Shown piece after piece: positions 1 through 7,721 of a DNA stretch of 20,689 bases. The notes under the pieces were generated by a model. That model did no database searches and had not been told where the DNA came from. It saw only the letters and a program-made list of their open reading frames with translations. The translations under genes were made by a program, and so were the position numbers. The DNA lies in the NCBI GenBank assembly GCA_937880585.1, contig CALFMR010000105.1:1-20689 (forward strand), written 5' to 3'. Numbering within the stretch: the first letter of the stretch is position 1; every line of letters begins with the position of its first letter. This DNA comes from an uncultured Acidobacteriota bacterium (GTDB taxonomy: Bacteria; Acidobacteriota; Vicinamibacteria; Vicinamibacterales; SCN-69-37).

Positions 1-2213
1 TTGCCAAGCTCGGCGACGCGGCATTCGCGATGAGCGAAGGGCCGACGCGCACGGCGACGCCCGGCACCGGTGAAGGCCTGATCGTGGGCACGGTCGGGTA
101 CATGTCGCCCGAACAGGCCGAAGGCCGGCCGGTGGACACGCGCTCCGACATCTTCAGCTTCGGCGTCCTGCTCTACGAGATGGTCACCGGCCGCAAGCCG
201 TTCACTCGTGACACCGCGCTGAAAACGCTCGCGGCGATCGTCTCCGAGGCGCCGCCGCCCATCGCGGACGTCGCGCCCGGCTGTCCGTACGATCTGCAGC
301 GGCTCATCGATCGCTGTCTGCGCAAGGATCCCGATCGCCGCTGGCAGCACGTGCAGGACGTCCGCATCGCGCTCCTCGAGATGAAAGAGGAATCCGATTC
401 GGGCACGCTCGCCGCGCCTGCCTCGGGCGTGGTCGCGGCGACGCGCGCGCGATCGCGCTGGCCGTACGTCGCGGGCGCCGCCGTGCTCGTGGCGGCCGCC
501 GGGGGCGGCTGGTTCCTGCTGCGCCCGGCCGCGCCGAAGGCCACCGCGCCCGTGCTGCAACCGGTGCCGCTCACGTCATATGAAGGCGACGAGCGCGATC
601 CGGCGTTCTCACCCGACGGCAATCAGATCGCGTTCTCGTGGGGACCCGAGGGCGGCGTCACGAACACGTACATCAAGCTGGTCGGGCCGGGCGATCCGAT
701 CCGTCTGACGCACTCGCCGTACTCCGAGCGCGAGAATCAGTGGTCGCCTGACGGCAAGTGGATTGCCTTCGATTCGCGCCGTGACAACGGCGGCGTCATC
801 ATCGTCGTCCCGGCGCTCGGCGGACCGGAGCGCGTCGTGTCGACGACGACCTGGCGCGCGACGTGGACGCCCGACAGCCGGTTCCTGGTCGTGCCCGACG
901 GCGGGAGTCTCTATCTGGCGCCGCTCGATGGCAGTGAACGGCACGTGCTCATGGGGCCGTTCGACGACCATGGCGTTCACCCCGTGCCGCAGGCCGGCGC
1001 CATTTCACCCGACGGCCGGACGCTGGTCGTCGCGGCCTCGGCCGGCACCGGACTGCCGCTCTATTTCGTGCCGCTCGGCGACCATTATCAAACCGCCGGA
1101 CCGCCGCGCCGCGCGACGCCTGCCGACTGGAACCTCTCCAGTTGGAGCTGGACGCCGGACAATGCCGGCGTCATCGCGATTCGCGCCATCGGCAACCCGA
1201 ATCAGGGAGGCGCGTCCGCGATGTATCGGATCGCGGTGGCCGGCGGCGAGCCGCAGCGCCTCGATTTCGCCGGCGACAATCCCTGGTTCCTGGACGTGGC
1301 TCGTTCCGGGCACCGGCTCGCGTACACGCAGCTTCGGCGCAACGTGAACATCTATCGCGCCGAGCTCGGCGCGGACGGACGTCTGCGCGGGGACGGCACG
1401 CTCGTCGCCGCGTCATCGCGCCGGGAATCCCAGGCCGTCTGGTCGCCGGACGGGTCCCGGATCGCGTTCTCGTCGAACCGCAGCGGATCGAACGAGATCT
1501 GGGTCGCCGATCGTGATGGCTCGAATCTCGTCCAACTGACGACGTCCGCCAATCTCGACGGCACGGGAAGCCCCGCCTGGTCGCCCGACGGCACGAGCGT
1601 CGCGTACATGGCGCGGCCGGCTGGCGCGCTCGCGACCGACATCTATACCGTGCCTGCCGCGGGCGGCGCGGCGCGCCGGCTCACGGACGATCCCGCGCCG
1701 GACACGGCGCCCTTCTGGTCGCACGACGGCGCCTCGATCTATTTCACGTCGAATCGCGGCGGACCATGGGCGCTCTGGAAAGTGGCCGCGACGGGAGGAC
1801 CGGCCGTTCGCGTGGGCTCGTACGCTCCGGCGATCGGTGAGTCGCCGGATGGACACTGGTTGTACCTGCTCACGAATGTTCGCGGCACGCTCGAGCTGGG
1901 TGTGCTCGCGGACTTCGCGCGCGTACCGTCAAGCGATACGGATCAACCGCCGAAGATCCTCGCGGAGGATCGGGTCGTCCAGGGAGCCGTGACGGTCACG
2001 AGCCGCGGTCTTTACTATCTCAGCCCTTCCGAAAGCCTGAAGTCCGCGACGCTCCGCCGGCTCGCGCTCGACGGCGGCGCTCCGGTGACGATCGGCACCA
2101 TTCCGAAGACGGTCTCCGCCGGCCTGAGTATCTCGTCCGACGGCCGCTCGATCCTCTACTCGACGTGCGACCAGTGCGCCGCCGACATCATGCTGGTCGA
2201 GAACTTTCGGTAG
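1..2213 (+). CDS. Ser/Thr protein kinase with C-terminal PD40/TolB-like beta-propeller (5' partial)
   Basis: Membrane-anchored Hanks-type Ser/Thr kinase that phosphorylates protein targets in response to an extracytoplasmic sensor. The reading frame is open from base 3, so the N-lobe and the HRD and DFG catalytic motifs lie upstream of the window. Visible parts, numbered from the internal ATG at base 30: the end of the activation segment with GTVGYMSPEQ (about 20-29), the helix-F motif SDIFSFGVLLYEM, and the C-lobe Arg-rich end LRKDPDRRW (about 97-105). A single transmembrane helix follows at about 145-164. The rest is a propeller with repeated W/FSPDG...IAF units near 192, 238, 470, 517 and 562. 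The protein ends in IMLVENFR, an ending I associate with this acidobacterial kinase group, so the C-terminus looks intact. The stop codon TAG directly abuts the hicB relic on the other strand. Family is confident; ligand and substrates are unknown. Confidence 0.93.
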   Translation, partial: AKLGDAAFAMSEGPTRTATPGTGEGLIVGTVGYMSPEQAEGRPVDTRSDIFSFGVLLYEMVTGRKPFTRDTALKTLAAIVSEAPPPIADVAPGCPYDLQRLIDRCLRKDPDRRWQHVQDVRIALLEMKEESDSGTLAAPASGVVAATRARSRWPYVAGAAVLVAAAGGGWFLLRPAAPKATAPVLQPVPLTSYEGDERDPAFSPDGNQIAFSWGPEGGVTNTYIKLVGPGDPIRLTHSPYSERENQWSPDGKWIAFDSRRDNGGVIIVVPALGGPERVVSTTTWRATWTPDSRFLVVPDGGSLYLAPLDGSERHVLMGPFDDHGVHPVPQAGAISPDGRTLVVAASAGTGLPLYFVPLGDHYQTAGPPRRATPADWNLSSWSWTPDNAGVIAIRAIGNPNQGGASAMYRIAVAGGEPQRLDFAGDNPWFLDVARSGHRLAYTQLRRNVNIYRAELGADGRLRGDGTLVAASSRRESQAVWSPDGSRIAFSSNRSGSNEIWVADRDGSNLVQLTTSANLDGTGSPAWSPDGTSVAYMARPAGALATDIYTVPAAGGAARRLTDDPAPDTAPFWSHDGASIYFTSNRGGPWALWKVAATGGPAVRVGSYAPAIGESPDGHWLYLLTNVRGTLELGVLADFARVPSSDTDQPPKILAEDRVVQGAVTVTSRGLYYLSPSESLKSATLRRLALDGGAPVTIGTIPKTVSAGLSISSDGRSILYSTCDQCAADIMLVENFR

Positions 2214-2340
2214 GAGGGTAACCGCTTCGCGGAGGTTCGCGCGTGCTTCGTCCAATGTCGCACCTTGCGTGTTGGCGCCGGGCAGCTCTTCGACGAAACC
2301 GATGTAATCCTCGGGGGACCTCTCGGAAAACGGCCGTCAC
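2209..2340 (-). pseudogene. hicB-type antitoxin relic, frameshifted and truncated
   Basis: Read on the minus strand from a GTG at 2340, one frame gives VTAVFREVP. After a run of five C (2313-2317 on the plus strand) the match continues in another frame as EDYIGFVEELPGANTQG, then TLDEARANLREAVTLL. Joined across a one-base shift, this is the N-terminal half of the HicB/UPF0150 antitoxin fold (beta strands, the LPG turn, then the ARANLREAV helix). Similarity stops at about 2211, where the stop codon of the kinase gene begins on the other strand; beyond that the frame is only kinase antisense. The C-terminal part and any hicA toxin partner are absent. It fills most of the otherwise empty 160-bp gap between the kinase and the next gene. 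HicB assignment is from remembered family sequences; the frameshift and truncation are read directly. Confidence 0.72.
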
Positions 2341-2373
2341 GCGGCGCGTTCGCCGCCGCACGTCCGCACGGCC

Positions 2374-4311
2374 CTACGGCGCCGACGACAGCACCAGATA
2401 CGAGTGCGGCAGCACGTGCAGCGCGAACGTCGTCCGTGGCGGTGCGGCCGGACCGCCGCGGCCCGCGCCGCTGAAACCGAAGCCGCGTCCACGCGCGGGC
2501 GCCGCGGGCGCCGGCGTCACGTCCTGGTTGCCGACGAGCTCGTGCAGCGTCGCGACCGTGCCGGCCACCGACACGGTGACGTCAGCCGCATCGGACGTGT
2601 AGTTCTCGACGATGAACGTGCCGTTGTCGTAGGGGAAGAGCGCGACGCGCGGCGGCGCCGCGACGATCCGCACGGCGGCATCCGCCGGACTGAGTGTCGT
2701 CCGAATGCTCGTGAGCACGTTCGCGGGCAGGTTGTAGAGATCCGCGGGGTTGTCGGGCACCGCGAACACGTACAACGTGCCCTTCGAGTACGCGTCGCGC
2801 ACCAGGATTGGATACGTCGTGCCGCCGGACGTCGCCGAGATCACCGACCACGAGTCGTTCGTGAAGGGCCGGATCTCCGGAATGCTGACGGACGGCAGCG
2901 GCTCGGCGGGCACTGCCGGCGCGGGTCCGAAGCCTCGGCCGCCGTACTCATGGACAGGCACCGACCGTCCCGGCAGCTCGAGCTCGACGATGTCCTCGAT
3001 GCCCTTGCCCTGGAGCGCCTTGAACAGATTGTAGGTGACGCACACCGACTTGCCGGCGACGAGCTGTTGTTTGATCTTCGTGACGATCGCCGGGTCGTAC
3101 TTCGCCTGCTCGGTCAGGAACACGAGGCTGGCGTCGGATGGAAACGACGGATACACGTCCATCGGCACGCCAATCATCCCGAGATAGTTCTGCAGGAAAT
3201 CTTCGCCGATCGACTGGTACGGTTTGTAACTCTTGACACCGACCGGCGTGCCCAGCCGGCCGAGATAGGTATCGGCCTGCTCGAGCGCCGCGCCCGCCAC
3301 GGCCGCCCAGGTCGCGTTCGCTTCGTCGCCGCCGGCCTTCTTGACGACGGCATCGAGCGTCAGGCTCGTCGGTTCGCTCGCCCACGGCCGGTCGCCGCCA
3401 TTCCGCGGGAAGCGCGACAGCACTTGCCGGTAGTCGAAGAGCGTCATCTCGGGCCGCTTCGCCCACACGGTGTTCCACAACTGCTCGGCGTAGCGATCGA
3501 TCGTCGTCGCGCCACCCGTGTCCACCCAGCCGCCGCCGTTGCCGTTGGGCTTGAGGTGCTCGAAGTAGCGCATGATCTGAAAACTCTCGTACTGCTGCAG
3601 GTGCTGATCGCCGACCGGCTGGCGCGTCTCGGTGCCGGTATAGATGCCGTCGAAGAGCTTCGGTTCTTTGTCGAGGTCGTAGCCGAGCGCGGAAAAATGA
3701 TCGTACCAGTTCGGAAACTTGATCACGACCTTCACGCGCGGATTGACCGCCTTCGCCGGTTTGATGATCAGGTTCTCGGACACGTCGTCCATCGTCGCCA
3801 GGCGGAACGCCGTCCATGAGCGCGTGCCCTTCGCGGCAATGTCCGCGTCCGTCTTCGTGTTGTAGAAGAAGAAGTCGTCGAGGATGATCTCGTCGAAGTG
3901 GCGCGCGGCCATCTCCGACACGTGCTGCACGAACGCACGGTCGGCCGGCACCACGTAGTCATACGACTGGAAGCCCGCGCTCTCCTGCACGGTCAGGCCG
4001 AGCCCGGCGGCCACCTGCACACCGTGGTCCGTGAAAAACTTCTTCACCGTGTCGAGCCCGGACTCCGGCGTGACGACGTCGTGGTTGCGCGTGAGCTCGA
4101 GATAGATCTTGTCCACCTTGAGCTGTCGCGTGATGCGATCCCAGTTGGCCGCCAGCTGATCGGGGTGATCGATCATCTGCTGCACTTCCTGATAGCGCGT
4201 GTAGATCGACACGGCGAAGTGCTGGTACTGGCCGGCACGCGCCGACACCGTGGCGCTTCGCGGCACGATGAGCGCGGCGGCGAGCGCGAGGAACAGCAGA
4301 CGGAAACGCAT
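2374..4311 (-). CDS. secreted TIM-barrel glycoside hydrolase-like protein
   Basis: A 645-residue exported protein, probably acting on a carbohydrate in the periplasm or outside; substrate unknown. A signal peptide covers about 1-26 (MRFRLLFLALAAALIVP...SARA). Residues 30-300 alternate beta strands and helices as in a (beta/alpha)8 barrel: IYLEL (69-73), VAAGLGLT (100-107), EIILDDFFFYN (141-151), VKVVIKFPNWY (193-203), DGIYTGTETR (221-230), MTLFDYRQ (289-296). Acidic residues at strand ends (E72, D145/D146, E228) are candidate catalytic groups. Residues 370-430 resemble the GATase-like domain that follows the barrel in some beta-galactosidase families. The C-terminus is a beta-sandwich-like region interrupted by a Gly/Arg-rich insert (607-620). 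The ATG start is supported by AAGGGAG on the minus strand at 4320-4326, 8 nt upstream. It is divergent from the YceI gene. I do not recognise a named GH family; the hydrolase role is inferred from fold-like features. Confidence 0.7.
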   Translation of the reverse strand: MRFRLLFLALAAALIVPRSATVSARAGQYQHFAVSIYTRYQEVQQMIDHPDQLAANWDRITRQLKVDKIYLELTRNHDVVTPESGLDTVKKFFTDHGVQVAAGLGLTVQESAGFQSYDYVVPADRAFVQHVSEMAARHFDEIILDDFFFYNTKTDADIAAKGTRSWTAFRLATMDDVSENLIIKPAKAVNPRVKVVIKFPNWYDHFSALGYDLDKEPKLFDGIYTGTETRQPVGDQHLQQYESFQIMRYFEHLKPNGNGGGWVDTGGATTIDRYAEQLWNTVWAKRPEMTLFDYRQVLSRFPRNGGDRPWASEPTSLTLDAVVKKAGGDEANATWAAVAGAALEQADTYLGRLGTPVGVKSYKPYQSIGEDFLQNYLGMIGVPMDVYPSFPSDASLVFLTEQAKYDPAIVTKIKQQLVAGKSVCVTYNLFKALQGKGIEDIVELELPGRSVPVHEYGGRGFGPAPAVPAEPLPSVSIPEIRPFTNDSWSVISATSGGTTYPILVRDAYSKGTLYVFAVPDNPADLYNLPANVLTSIRTTLSPADAAVRIVAAPPRVALFPYDNGTFIVENYTSDAADVTVSVAGTVATLHELVGNQDVTPAPAAPARGRGFGFSGAGRGGPAAPPRTTFALHVLPHSYLVLSSAP

Positions 4312-4491
4312 AAGGACGGCTCCCTTATGGAAAGGGCCGCAGCAGGCGGGCGGGCTTCGGCCGGAGTGGCTGGATTCTACTGCAGCGCCGCGAACGAAAC
4401 ATAGCGCCGCCGACGCTCGTAGTGAGAGGCAGTGCCTGCCCTTGCCGATTCACGCCGGACGAGGTTCGCGTCCCGTTCGTCAGGAGGATCC
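4312..4491. promoter_or_regulatory. divergent intergenic region between glycosidase-like and YceI genes
   Basis: This 180-bp gap must hold the promoters of both flanking genes. On the minus strand TAGAAT (4374-4379) matches a sigma-70 -10 box at five of six positions and would leave a leader of about 60 nt for the glycosidase-like gene, but no convincing -35 box sits at the right distance. I see no clear promoter on the plus strand and no inverted repeat of note. Confidence 0.25.
4482..4487 (+). promoter_or_regulatory. ribosome binding site AGGAGG fixing a GTG start
   Basis: A perfect AGGAGG lies 4 nt before the GTG at 4492. This favours the GTG over the in-frame ATG at 4432, whose 20 extra residues are charged and would precede the signal peptide. 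Confidence 0.75.
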
Positions 4492-5166
4492 GTGTTCACG
4501 AAGCCCCTTGCAATCGCCGTCTGCGCGTCCGCGATCGCGCTCCTCTTCGCCCCCGCTGCGCCCTCGCTTCTGGCCCAAGGCCCCCAGGGCCGTGGCGGCG
4601 CGCCGGCGCCCGACCCGGCCAAGCCGCAGCGGCTCGAGATCACGACCGGCACGACCGCACGTTACAAGGTGCAGGAACAACTCGCGGGCGTGAACTTCCC
4701 GAGCCAGGCCGTCGGCACGACCGAGGCCGTGACAGGCGTGATCATCGTCAATCCGGACGGCTCGATCGCGCCGGCATCCAAGATCAGCGTCGATCTGACG
4801 AAAATTCAAAGCGACCAGTCCATGCGCGACGGCTACGTGCGCGGTCGCGTGCTCGAGACGGACAAGTATCCGACGCTCGACTTCGTCCCGAAGCGCGCGG
4901 TGGGCCTCCCGTCGCCGCTCCCGTCCGGCATGGGCGCGCAGGCTGGGTTCCAGCTCGTCGGCGACATGACCGTGCACGGCGTCACGAAGGAAGTCACCTG
5001 GAACATCGTCGCTACCTTCGCCAATGACGCGGTCGACGGACGGGCGACGCTGACGACCGACTTCGCGACGTTCAACATGACGAAGCCGTCGCTCGCGCGG
5101 CTCCTCAGCGTGGACGACAAGATCGAGCTCGAGATCGAGTTCCGCACGCATCGCACCGCCGCCTGA
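4492..5166 (+). CDS. YceI-family secreted lipid-binding-type protein
   Basis: A 224-residue YceI-family protein. YceI proteins are periplasmic lipocalin-like beta-barrels that bind isoprenoid or other amphipathic lipids; the ligand here is not predictable. A signal peptide covers about 1-29 (MFTKPLAIAVCASAIALL...LLAQ). A short Gly/Arg/Pro-rich linker follows (QGRGGAPAPDPAKP, 32-45). The barrel spans 46-220 and shows family hallmarks: SKISVDLTKIQSD (97-107), the RD..VRGRVLETDKYPTLDF stretch (112-131), GDMTVHGVTKEVTW (157-170) and the final LEIEFRTHR. The GTG start is chosen over an upstream ATG because of the adjacent perfect ribosome binding site and the position of the signal peptide. It has its own terminator downstream, so it is probably monocistronic. 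Confidence 0.9.
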   Translation: MFTKPLAIAVCASAIALLFAPAAPSLLAQGPQGRGGAPAPDPAKPQRLEITTGTTARYKVQEQLAGVNFPSQAVGTTEAVTGVIIVNPDGSIAPASKISVDLTKIQSDQSMRDGYVRGRVLETDKYPTLDFVPKRAVGLPSPLPSGMGAQAGFQLVGDMTVHGVTKEVTWNIVATFANDAVDGRATLTTDFATFNMTKPSLARLLSVDDKIELEIEFRTHRTAA

Positions 5167-5202
5167 TCTCGACCTGCATCACCGCCGTTCGACGACAGAC
5201 CT

Positions 5203-5238
5203 GCGTCGCCGCATTCGCATGCGGCGGCGCGTTTTTTT
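5203..5238 (+). terminator. intrinsic terminator after the YceI gene
   Basis: A 12-bp stem (5203-5214 with 5219-5230) contains one G-U pair, closes on a TCGC loop and is followed by seven T (5232-5238). It lies 37 bases after the YceI stop codon and isolates that gene from the permease gene downstream. Confidence 0.88.
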
Positions 5239-5295
5239 CCGCACGCCACCTGTCACCGTCGGCCCCGCCGCGCGTTATAGCAGGTAGCAGGCCGC

Positions 5296-7713
5296 GTGCA
5301 GGACATCCGCTACGCCCTTCGGGCCATTGCCGCCCACCGCTGGTTCTCGGCCGCCATCGTCGCCACGCTGGCGCTCGGGATCGGCATCAACACGACCGTC
5401 TTCGCGCTGTCGGATGCCGTGCTCTTCAAACCGCTCCCGTTTCCGCACGGCGAGCGCATCGTCGCCGTCGTGAGCACGCAGCCGTCCAACGGCGCGACGC
5501 GGATGAACATGTCGTACGCGGACTTCATGGATCTCCGCGCCCACGCCTCCTCGTTCGCGCATCTGGAAGCGTGGCTCGGCACCGGCGGCATCATGAGCGA
5601 GACGGCGGTGCCGCCGCAATCCGTCTCGATTGGACGTGTGACCGCCGGCCTCTTCGCGCTGACGAGCGTATCCCCCGTCCTCGGCCGGACGCTCAGCGTC
5701 GACGATGAACGCGCGGACGCGCCGGCGGTGATGGTGATCGGATATGGCCTGTGGCGCGCGCGGTACAACGAGTCGCGCGACGTCATCGGGCGTGTCGTGC
5801 GGATCGACGATCAACCGGTCACGATCGTCGGCGTCATGCCCGAGGGCTATGCCTTCCCGAACAACGAACAGACGTGGATGCCGCTTCGGCCCGCGGATCA
5901 CGATCGGGACGCACGCGACAACCGGTCGTTGATTGTCATCGGCTTCTTGAAGCCGGGTGTCTCGATCGCGTCCGCCGGCAGAGATGTCGACGCCATCGCC
6001 GCGCAACTGGCGGCCACCTATCCCGCGACGAACCGAGGAATCGGCGCGAACGCGCTGACGTTCAACGACCGTTTCAACAACGGCAAGGCCCGGACGGTGT
6101 TCCAGTTGATCCTCGCGGCCGTCACACTCGTGCTGCTCGTCGCGTGCGCGAACGTCGCGAACATGATGCTCAGCGCCGCGTTGAAGCGGCATCGGGACAT
6201 CGCGATTCGCACGGCGCTCGGCGCGTCCCGCATGCGCATCATCCGTCAGCTCCTCGTCGAGAGCGTGATCCTCGGCCTCGCCGGCGGCATCATCAGCCTC
6301 GGGTTGACCGCTGGCGGCGTCCACCTGTTCAACCTGGCCGTCACGCCGGAAAACACCGGCAAGCCGTCGTGGATTCTCTTCGCGGTCGACTATCGCGTGC
6401 TCGCCTATCTCGTCGCGATCTCGGTCGGGTCGGCCATCGTCTTCGGACTGGCGCCGGCGCTGCGGTCGGCGCGCATCGACGTCAATGACGTCCTGAAAGA
6501 AGGCGGCCGCGGCGGGTCGGGACGATCGAGCTGGCTGTCGGACGCGCTCGTCGTCGTGCAGTTCACGATGGCCGTCGTCCTACTCACGGCCTCAGGCCTG
6601 ATGATGCGCAGTCTTCTCGCTGGCGAGCAGATCAACGCGTGGATGCCGCGCGATCGGCTGCTGACGGCGCGCGTCCTGCTCCCGGCGTCGCGCTATCCCG
6701 ACGCCGATGCGCGGCTGCGGTTCTTCGACGACGTGCTGCCGCGCCTCGCCGCGCTGCCGGGTGCCACGAGGGCGGCGCTCATGACGAGTGCGCCTGGACT
6801 CGGCGCCGGCCGGGACCGCCTCGAGATCGACGGGCATCTCCTCGACACACCGGCCAGCCGGCCTTCGGCGCCGCACATCGGCGTATCGGATACATATTTC
6901 GCCGCGATCGATCTCCCCATCGTGCGCGGACGCGCGTTCGAGACGGTCGACGGCCGCCCCGGCCACGAAGCCGCCGTCGTCTCGCGTGCGTTCGCGGCGA
7001 AATACTGGCCGAACGCCGACCCGATCGGCCAGCGCCTGCGGTTCAACGACGATCAGACGCCCGGGCCGTGGATCACCGTCGTCGGCGTCTCGGGCGATCT
7101 GATAACCAGCGTCAATCAAGCGGAGATCGAACCGGTCGTCTTCACGCCCTATCGGCAATCGGCTGGCGGCGATGTCATGCTCGCCGTCCGCTCGACCGGC
7201 GACCCGTCGGCCCTGACGAACGTGCTGCGACAAACGATGCAGGCCGCCGATCCGGATCTGGTGGTGTCGAACGTGGACACGCTCGACTCTGAGTTGCGGG
7301 CGCAGCTCTGGCCGTACCGAGTGTTCGGCACGCTCTTCTTCGTCTTCGCGCTGACCGCACTGGTGATGGCGGCCGTCGGCCTCTACGCCGTCATCTCGCA
7401 GCAGACGACGCGCCGCACGCGCGAAATCGGGATTCGCATGGCGCTCGGCGCCACGCCGATCCGCGTACTTGGCACGGTGATGCGGCGTGGCGTCGTGCAG
7501 CTCGCGATCGGCCTCGTGCTCGGGATCGGCGCGGCATTGGGTGTGACCGGCGCAATGCGATCGCTCCTCGTCGGCGTCGAGCCGAGCGACCCGATTACGT
7601 TCGTCACCTCGGCGCTGATACTCGTGACCGTCGGACTCGCGGCCTGCTGGCTGCCCGCACGTCGCGCCTCGGCGATGCCGCCCGTTCGGGCGCTCGCCGA
7701 GGCGGACGAATAG
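5296..7713 (+). CDS. ADOP-type ABC transporter permease (MacB/FtsX family)
   Basis: An 805-residue inner-membrane permease of the acidobacterial duplicated orphan permease type: two MacB/FtsX halves fused, with no ATPase gene beside it. The N-terminus, QDIRYALRAIAAHRWFSA, is typical of the group. First half: a helix at 17-44, a periplasmic MacB-like core domain at 50-250, then helices near 265-290, 316-346 and 358-388. Second half: a helix at 413-437, a second periplasmic domain at 450-670, then helices near 676-700, 728-753 and 768-786. The FtsX signature R.ALGAS (305-311) is echoed by IGIRMALGAT (711-720), showing the internal duplication. A GTG start is used; no strong ribosome binding site is visible, only AGGTAGCAGG just upstream. 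It is convergent with the next gene, with only 8 bp between stops and no terminator there. Substrate unknown. Confidence 0.92.
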   Translation: MQDIRYALRAIAAHRWFSAAIVATLALGIGINTTVFALSDAVLFKPLPFPHGERIVAVVSTQPSNGATRMNMSYADFMDLRAHASSFAHLEAWLGTGGIMSETAVPPQSVSIGRVTAGLFALTSVSPVLGRTLSVDDERADAPAVMVIGYGLWRARYNESRDVIGRVVRIDDQPVTIVGVMPEGYAFPNNEQTWMPLRPADHDRDARDNRSLIVIGFLKPGVSIASAGRDVDAIAAQLAATYPATNRGIGANALTFNDRFNNGKARTVFQLILAAVTLVLLVACANVANMMLSAALKRHRDIAIRTALGASRMRIIRQLLVESVILGLAGGIISLGLTAGGVHLFNLAVTPENTGKPSWILFAVDYRVLAYLVAISVGSAIVFGLAPALRSARIDVNDVLKEGGRGGSGRSSWLSDALVVVQFTMAVVLLTASGLMMRSLLAGEQINAWMPRDRLLTARVLLPASRYPDADARLRFFDDVLPRLAALPGATRAALMTSAPGLGAGRDRLEIDGHLLDTPASRPSAPHIGVSDTYFAAIDLPIVRGRAFETVDGRPGHEAAVVSRAFAAKYWPNADPIGQRLRFNDDQTPGPWITVVGVSGDLITSVNQAEIEPVVFTPYRQSAGGDVMLAVRSTGDPSALTNVLRQTMQAADPDLVVSNVDTLDSELRAQLWPYRVFGTLFFVFALTALVMAAVGLYAVISQQTTRRTREIGIRMALGATPIRVLGTVMRRGVVQLAIGLVLGIGAALGVTGAMRSLLVGVEPSDPITFVTSALILVTVGLAACWLPARRASAMPPVRALAEADE

Positions 7714-7721
7714 GAACGCTT

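Noticed and set aside
2404..3819. A 471-codon plus-strand frame opposite the glycosidase-like gene
   Set aside because: It has Arg-rich low-complexity translation and is antisense to a gene with a signal peptide and a ribosome binding site.
4432..4491. ATG start at 4432 for the YceI protein
   Set aside because: It would put 20 charged residues before the signal peptide and ignore the perfect AGGAGG just before the GTG at 4492.
7714..7721. A bidirectional terminator between the convergent permease and 604-residue genes
   Set aside because: Only 8 bp separate the stop codons and no hairpin followed by a T-run is visible.
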